A stretch of 9,774 nucleotides of DNA from Chloroflexota bacterium (GTDB lineage: Bacteria > Chloroflexota > Dehalococcoidia > Lucifugimonadales > Lucifugimonadaceae). The DNA is taken from positions 62,343-72,116 of the forward strand of contig PAOV01000013.1 in the NCBI GenBank assembly GCA_002708145.1, read 5' to 3'. Below are positions 6,325 through 9,774 of this stretch, piece after piece (positions within the stretch are counted from its first letter, which is position 1; each line of letters begins with the position of its first letter). The notes beneath the pieces were generated by a model. That model did not search any database, had not been told where the DNA came from, and saw only the letters and a program-made list of their open reading frames with translations. A program made the translations under genes and the position numbers.

Positions 6325-7548
6325 TTGAAAAAAAACAAAAATCAATCAATGTCACTACTATATGGCCTATCAGCTGGTCACGGTGTAAAGCATTTTGGAC
6401 AAGGGGCCCTGCTGGTTATGATACCCAGTATAAAATCAACCTTAGGTTTATCAGATGTTGGTGTTGGCGGTATATCGACAGTTCAGTCGATATCATCTGG
6501 AATTGCAAATATTCCTGCTGGAATATTAACTGATATGTTTAGGAAAAAAATTGCTTGGATTCTTTTTATTTCTATGATTATGGTTGGGACAGGTTATTTT
6601 ATAATTGGAATTTCCCCGTTATATTGGACATTATTAATTGGAGTTGCAATTGTTGGTTTTGGTACATCCTTATGGCATGCTCCAGCTTTTGGTACTTTAG
6701 CAGCAAGATATCCTGAAAGAAGAGGGTTTGCAATGTCTGCCCATCTAACAGGAGCACAAATAGGGAATACTACTTCACCAATTATCATAGGTTTTCTTTT
6801 AGCAGGAACAGTGGGAAGCTATGTATTTTTCTCTGGATTCTCTTGGAGAATAATCGCATTATGTTTGTCTATACCGATGATATTTACGGGTTTGATAGTG
6901 ATACTAAAGTTTAAGTCCGCTGGTAGTGAATCAGATGGAAACATAACAATTGGTGATTATTTCCAATCTGCAAAAAGTCTATTAAATAACTATAGTATTT
7001 TGGGTATGGCTCTATTAGGAGCTATGAGAGGCGCTGTACATACTTCTTTTCAAGTATTTTTAGTTATCTATATGCGCGAAGTGCTAGAATATTCAAATAC
7101 ACTTGTTGGAGTGCATGTGGCATTAATTACTATGGCTGGAATTATTTCTACTCCAATAATGGGTAATTTTTCTGACAGGTTGGGTAGAAGGCCTGTCATA
7201 TCATTTGCAATGATTGTGATGACAATTTTAATATTTTTGTTTTTATTTTTTGATAAAGGCATTATGATGACTTTTCTAGTAGCATGCTTAGGTTTATTCT
7301 TTTTTTCAGTTATGCCAATCATAAATGCCGCAGCCATGGACATGGTTGATAAGGGTTCTGAAGGTTCAGGCACTGCATTAATGTTTACAGGAGGCTCTAT
7401 AATCGGATCAATTACCCCAATATTTGCAGGTATTATTAATCAATCTAGCGGATTTCACGGTGTGGTAATCTTCTCGGGTATCATTGCTTTTATAGGAGCG
7501 ATTTTGTCATTAGTGTTACCAATGAAAAGCGCCCCTCCAGAGGCGTAA
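6325..7548 (+). CDS. MFS transporter, fosmidomycin-resistance (Fsr)-like type
   Basis: This is a 407-residue major facilitator permease of the inner membrane with about twelve hydrophobic helices. The first-half loop motif is GILTDMFRKK (66-75) and its second-half counterpart is GNFSDRLGRRP (280-290). The segment GFGTSLWHAPAFGTLAARYPERRGFAMS (111-138), with a His after the fourth helix, resembles the Fsr-type permeases, whose form is G-x-G-x-x-x-x-H-P-E. That relation is from memory. The start is a TTG one base after the aminotransferase stop codon with a weak GGGTAAG upstream; an ATG at codon 9 has no site at all. The tight pairing suggests it imports or exports a compound handled by the aminotransferase. 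Fosmidomycin resistance itself is not implied. The last codons form the left arm of the terminator. Confidence 0.87.
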   Translation: MKKNKNQSMSLLYGLSAGHGVKHFGQGALLVMIPSIKSTLGLSDVGVGGISTVQSISSGIANIPAGILTDMFRKKIAWILFISMIMVGTGYFIIGISPLYWTLLIGVAIVGFGTSLWHAPAFGTLAARYPERRGFAMSAHLTGAQIGNTTSPIIIGFLLAGTVGSYVFFSGFSWRIIALCLSIPMIFTGLIVILKFKSAGSESDGNITIGDYFQSAKSLLNNYSILGMALLGAMRGAVHTSFQVFLVIYMREVLEYSNTLVGVHVALITMAGIISTPIMGNFSDRLGRRPVISFAMIVMTILIFLFLFFDKGIMMTFLVACLGLFFFSVMPIINAAAMDMVDKGSEGSGTALMFTGGSIIGSITPIFAGIINQSSGFHGVVIFSGIIAFIGAILSLVLPMKSAPPEA

Positions 7549-7565
7549 TAAGGAGGGGCGCTTTT
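7525..7565 (+). terminator. Strong GC-rich intrinsic terminator overlapping the MFS stop codon
   Basis: A perfect 14-bp inverted repeat has arms AAAAGCGCCCCTCC (7525-7538) and GGAGGGGCGCTTTT (7552-7565) with a 13-base loop. The left arm encodes the last residues of the transporter, and the TAA stop (7546-7548) lies in the loop. The short U run (4) and matching A run on the other side mean it could also stop transcription arriving from the minus-strand ParB-like gene. The GC-rich stem stands out in this AT-rich DNA. Confidence 0.85.
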
Positions 7566-7623
7566 GTGACCATAATTGGAAGAGACAATCACTCCTAAAT
7601 ATAATAGTCCTTACATCCAAGAG

Positions 7624-7657
7624 TTCTATATATAATGTGTCCGCATTACATATAGAA
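7624..7657. repeat. Long AT-rich inverted repeat in the convergent gap
   Basis: The arms TTCTATATATAATG (7624-7637) and CATTACATATAGAA (7644-7657) pair over 14 positions with one mismatch around a 6-base loop. In minus-strand RNA the mismatch becomes a G-U pair, so the hairpin is complete in the direction of the ParB-like transcript, whose gene ends 27 bases earlier. There is no U run after it, so it is not a classic terminator. It could stabilise the 3' end of the mRNA or assist the GC-rich terminator beyond it. The rest of the 7566-7683 gap shows no gene. Confidence 0.55.
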
Positions 7658-7683
7658 TTTATATCCGTCTCAAGTAATCAAAT

Positions 7684-8577
7684 TTATACCTTTACTCTAT
7701 TGGTGTAAGATTTAGGCGTGTTATATTTAGATGTAAAACCTCCATTTAGGTTATTTAAGGAATACTTAAGCCTTGTTTCTAATATTCTTAGACTGCTAAT
7801 TAGCTTTAATCTTCTATATTCTGGAATATTTTTTATTTGCAAAGCTTCTAATTCTCCTGCTATTTTTAAGATTGAATTTTCAATTAATTCTGTACTTGTG
7901 GTGGCGACTTTTCTATCGACTCTATTTGAGTTTTCATTTCTATTTATTATTTGAGATTTTTTACCATTAACTACTTCATCTATTATTTCTTCTATATTCA
8001 GACTTGTAGCTACTTTTGCGCGACCAACAATTTTTTCTACATAAACACTAGATAGTTTACCTTCAAGAAAAGGTTTTGCTATCTCCATTTGTCTATCATA
8101 ATCATCTAGGTCTGCAATTGATCTAGCCTCTTTAAATGTTAATAAACCATCAGATAATGCTTCTCCAAGTTTAGGACTTAAGGTTCGGATTAGACTTTCG
8201 TAATGATGTATTGTTCCAGGAGTGATTCCTGTTCTTCTTGCTAATTCTTGTTGTGTTATATTATATTTTTCACGATATTTGATAAAAGAATCGCCTAAAT
8301 CCATAGGGGACATTAAAGATGAGTGATAATTCTCTGATAATAATAACTCAAATTTTTCTTGGTCATTTATATTTTCTTTTACAGTACATTCGATATCATT
8401 TTCTCCCATTTTTTTTGCATAAATTATCTTGCTTGTACCAGCTACTAAAACATAGCCTTTATCTGTAGCAAGTACAACCGGATTTTTCTTGAACTTGTTG
8501 TGTGTTTTTGAATATTCTTTTTTTTCTATATTTGGAATATCTGGATTAGGAAATATTTCGTTTATTGGTATTCTCAA
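7684..8577 (-). CDS. ParB/Spo0J-like DNA-binding protein with degenerate nucleotide motifs
   Basis: This is a 297-residue protein with the layout of ParB. An N-terminal ParB-N fold occupies about 1-90 (INEIFPNPDIPN at 5-16, then YVLVAGTSKIIYAKKMG at 42-58). A helix-turn-helix occupies about 105-130 (ITQQELARRTGITPGTIHHYE), followed by a ParB-like helical segment (LSDGLLTFKEARSIA, 141-155) and a variable C-terminal region. In ParB proteins that bind CTP the first box reads GERRxRA and the second ENxxR. Here they read GTSKIIYA (47-54) and ENYHS (82-86). Clamp formation by CTP is therefore doubtful, and a role as a DNA-binding regulator seems more likely than chromosome segregation. There is no parA nearby. 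The start is TTG at 8577, nine bases after AAAGG; no ATG is near. It is divergent from the DUF5343-like gene and may control it. A plasmid- or phage-derived origin is possible. Confidence 0.85.
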   Translation of the reverse strand: MRIPINEIFPNPDIPNIEKKEYSKTHNKFKKNPVVLATDKGYVLVAGTSKIIYAKKMGENDIECTVKENINDQEKFELLLSENYHSSLMSPMDLGDSFIKYREKYNITQQELARRTGITPGTIHHYESLIRTLSPKLGEALSDGLLTFKEARSIADLDDYDRQMEIAKPFLEGKLSSVYVEKIVGRAKVATSLNIEEIIDEVVNGKKSQIINRNENSNRVDRKVATTSTELIENSILKIAGELEALQIKNIPEYRRLKLISSLRILETRLKYSLNNLNGGFTSKYNTPKSYTNRVKV

Positions 8578-8599
8578 TTTACTACGCCTTTCAATCTAA

Positions 8600-8605
8600 A
8601 TTATA
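8600..8605 (-). promoter_or_regulatory. Possible -10 box for the ParB-like gene
   Basis: The minus strand reads TATAAT here, 22 bases before the TTG start and just ahead of the AAAGG ribosome binding site. The best -35 at 17-bp spacing is poor (TGTAGA), so expression may need activation or the match may be chance in AT-rich DNA. Confidence 0.3.
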
Positions 8606-8672
8606 ATTTATACTTTAAATTTTCTACATTCCAAAAAGTAATTTTAAAAACTGTCCAACATGGGAAACATCC

Positions 8673-8700
8673 AATTCTAAAATCATTTGACTTTAGAATT
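8673..8700. promoter_or_regulatory. Inverted repeat, candidate operator in the divergent spacer
   Basis: AATTCTAAA (8673-8681) and TTTAGAATT (8692-8700) form a perfect 9-bp inverted repeat with a 10-base gap, so half-site centres are 19 bases apart, about two helical turns. It covers the likely -35 box of the DUF5343-like gene. This is the layout expected of a dimeric helix-turn-helix repressor site, and the ParB-like protein encoded alongside is the obvious candidate to bind it. Confidence 0.5.
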
Positions 8701-8715
8701 TATGGGATATATTCT
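8687..8715 (+). promoter_or_regulatory. Possible promoter for the DUF5343-like gene
   Basis: TTGACT (8687-8692) and TATTCT (8710-8715) are 17 bases apart. A second possible -10, TATAAT, lies at 8729-8734, nearer to the GTG start, without a matching -35. The TTGACT overlaps the inverted repeat, so occupation of that repeat would block the polymerase. Confidence 0.35.
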
Positions 8716-8759
8716 TAAGTAGATAATATATAATATTCTTAATTCTGAGAGTAAAAAAC

Positions 8760-9455
8760 GTGTTTCAAGAACAAAAATTAATACCTCCCTATGTACCTTA
8801 CCGCACATTCCAAACTTTTTTGGAATTTCTATTTGATGAAGGAATTCCAGATAGAATAGACAGAAGCGTATGGGGATTGAGATTTTCGGGAAGTTCTGGT
8901 ACACAATTAATGACAACATTAAAGGTACTTAATCTGATAGATCAAGATGGTAAGCCAAAAAAATCTCTTGAAGGATTGGTATATGCTGAAGGGGAAGAAA
9001 GAAAGTCTATTCTCTATAGTGTTTTAAGTAATTTTTATGTGCCTGTCTTCAAATTAGATTTAGCACGAGCCAGCAAAGGTCAATTTAGGGATGCGTTTAA
9101 ATCTTTTGGTACTAAAGAAGGCGTTATAGTAAAATGTGAAGCTTTTTTTATTAGGGCTGCTCAATTTGCGGGTATAAAGCTTTCAAAGCACATTTTGGCG
9201 GGGCGTCATGGAAAAACTAGAAATAAGGCTTTAGTAAAAAAATTATCGAATGATACACAGGAATCTAGTAATAAATCTGTGATTCATGCTAAGCCTTTAG
9301 AAGATTCAAATAAAGAAATTTCCTATAAATTTGAGCTTGCTAGCAAAATACTATCCAAGTATCCAGATTATGATCCATCATGGGATTCTGATGTTCAGAT
9401 TAAGTGGCTTGATGGTATGAACAAATTGTATGAGATTCTCTCAAATGAAGAATGA
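8760..9455 (+). CDS. DUF5343-like protein of unknown function
   Basis: This is a 231-residue soluble protein. Residues 1-150 match my memory of DUF5343: PPYVPYRTFQTFLEFLFDEG (9-28), IDRSVWGLRFSGSSGTQLMTTLKVLNLID (33-61), then a second helical part to about 150. The first segment looks like a winged-helix fold. A basic stretch (GRHGKTRNKALVKK, 148-161) and a polar linker follow. The end carries a separate small motif, YPDYDPSWDSDVQIKWLDGMNKLYEIL (201-227), of the F/Y-D-P-x-W kind. The function is not known to me. DNA binding is plausible from the fold and charge only. The start is GTG at 8760 with GAGAG eight bases upstream. It is divergent from the ParB-like gene and is followed directly by a bidirectional terminator. 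Confidence 0.75.
   Translation: MFQEQKLIPPYVPYRTFQTFLEFLFDEGIPDRIDRSVWGLRFSGSSGTQLMTTLKVLNLIDQDGKPKKSLEGLVYAEGEERKSILYSVLSNFYVPVFKLDLARASKGQFRDAFKSFGTKEGVIVKCEAFFIRAAQFAGIKLSKHILAGRHGKTRNKALVKKLSNDTQESSNKSVIHAKPLEDSNKEISYKFELASKILSKYPDYDPSWDSDVQIKWLDGMNKLYEILSNEE
8808..8825. repeat. Short inverted repeat inside the 5' end of the DUF5343-like gene
   Basis: TTCCAAA (8808-8814) and TTTGGAA (8819-8825) form a 7-bp inverted repeat with a 4-base gap. The ten bases ACATTCCAAA that begin it (8805-8814) recur exactly at 8626-8635 in the spacer upstream. It could be a second protein site or a coding coincidence. Confidence 0.3.
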
Positions 9456-9490
9456 AAAAAAAGAGAGTTATTAATTAACTCTCTTTTTTT
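9456..9490. terminator. Bidirectional intrinsic terminator between DUF5343-like gene and groEL
   Basis: A 15-bp inverted repeat starts one base after the TGA stop codon: AAAAAAAGAGAGTTA (9456-9470), loop TTAAT, TAACTCTCTTTTTTT (9476-9490). It has a seven-T run on the plus strand and a run of at least seven on the minus strand. It therefore serves both the plus-strand gene and groEL arriving from the other side. Confidence 0.88.
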
Positions 9491-9507
9491 AAATTATTTA
9501 CACTATC

Positions 9508-9774
9508 TTAGAATCCCATACCACCCATATCACCACCAGGAGGTCCTGCTGGCATAGGAGGTGTAGGTTCATCTTTTTCGCTGATTAATGCTTCTGTGGT
9601 TAGAATCATTCCAGCAACTGAAACTGCGTTTTCTACAGCAGCTCGTGTAACTTTTGCTGGGTCTACAATTCCCATTTCTAACATGTCACCATATTCAGCC
9701 TTATGAGCGTCAAAGCCAAAATTTTTGTCTGAACTTTCAGAAACTTTATTTAGTATAACTGCTCCTTCATGACC
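9508..9774 (-). CDS. groEL: Chaperonin GroEL (60 kDa), C-terminal 88 residues
   Basis: This is the C-terminal end of the ATP-driven protein-folding chamber. Translation gives FGFDAHKAEYGDMLEMGIVDPAKVTR, then the AVENAVSVAGMILTTEALI helix of the equatorial domain, and a Gly/Met tail ending GGDMGGMGF before the TAA stop (9508-9510). This is the standard GroEL1 type with the flexible GGM tail that projects into the cavity. The 5' part and any groES lie outside the window. The proline-rich PTPPMPAGPPGG before the tail is a normal variation. Transcription ends at the hairpin about 20 bases further on. Confidence 0.97.
   Translation of the reverse strand, partial: GHEGAVILNKVSESSDKNFGFDAHKAEYGDMLEMGIVDPAKVTRAAVENAVSVAGMILTTEALISEKDEPTPPMPAGPPGGDMGGMGF

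Noticed and set aside
7068..7373. Minus-strand open frame of 101 codons over the MFS gene
   Set aside because: It is antisense to conserved transporter helices, and long antisense frames are common opposite membrane proteins.
6325..7548. Calling the MFS gene a fosmidomycin resistance gene
   Set aside because: The similarity is only at subfamily level, and the linked aminotransferase points to a metabolic substrate.
7566..7683. A tRNA gene in the convergent gap
   Set aside because: There is no GTTCGAATC-type T loop, no 7-bp acceptor stem and no CCA end; only the AT-rich hairpin is present.
8578..8759. parS site for the ParB-like protein
   Set aside because: No sequence like the Spo0J parS consensus (TGTTTCACGTGAAACA) is present; the TGGGAAACA near 8660 is only a partial, non-palindromic match. 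The 8673-8700 repeat has a different form.

Overview
This is an AT-rich window (about one third G+C by eye) from a bacterial chromosome. It has short intergenic gaps, overlapping genes and frequent non-ATG starts, which suggests a streamlined genome. It contains chromosomal housekeeping genes (dnaX, ybeY, lpdA, groEL) beside carbon-catabolism genes. No insertion sequence, tRNA, rRNA or CRISPR array was seen. The style of DnaX and the deoxysugar mutarotase/lactonase genes would fit a marine Chloroflexota lineage such as SAR202, but this is a weak inference from remembered families.

Positions 1-1876 (minus strand) hold a tightly packed operon. In transcription order it reads: RhaM-type sugar mutarotase, VanZ-like membrane protein, a 96-residue unknown, ybeY and the 5' part of dnaX. 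The first four genes overlap in series, two of the junctions being ATGA, and dnaX follows ybeY after 7 bases. A second RhaM-type mutarotase (1935-2258) is divergent from the first, and a COG3618-type amidohydrolase (2271-3179) follows it. Together these suggest handling of L-rhamnose, L-fucose or related sugars through sugar epimerisation and lactone opening.

Positions 3185-4896 (minus) carry a stand-alone dihydrolipoyl dehydrogenase and a small membrane protein. Positions 4945-7548 (plus) carry a class III aminotransferase and, one base later, an MFS transporter related to the fosmidomycin-resistance (Fsr) type. The aminotransferase reading frame is broken near 5229-5232, where one A appears to be missing from an A run. 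A strong 14-bp GC-rich hairpin that begins inside the MFS coding sequence ends this unit.

Positions 7566-9490 look like a small accessory module. A ParB/Spo0J-like protein whose nucleotide-binding motifs are degenerate (minus) is divergent from a DUF5343-like protein (plus). Their shared 182-bp spacer contains a 9-bp inverted repeat over a possible promoter. A bidirectional terminator then separates the module from the 3' end of groEL (9508-9774, minus).

The points most worth checking are: DnaX with all four zinc-ligand cysteines substituted in an otherwise collinear segment; the ParB-like protein with degenerate CTP motifs paired with DUF5343; the single-base frameshift in the aminotransferase; and the divergent pair of mutarotase paralogues with different active-site residues.
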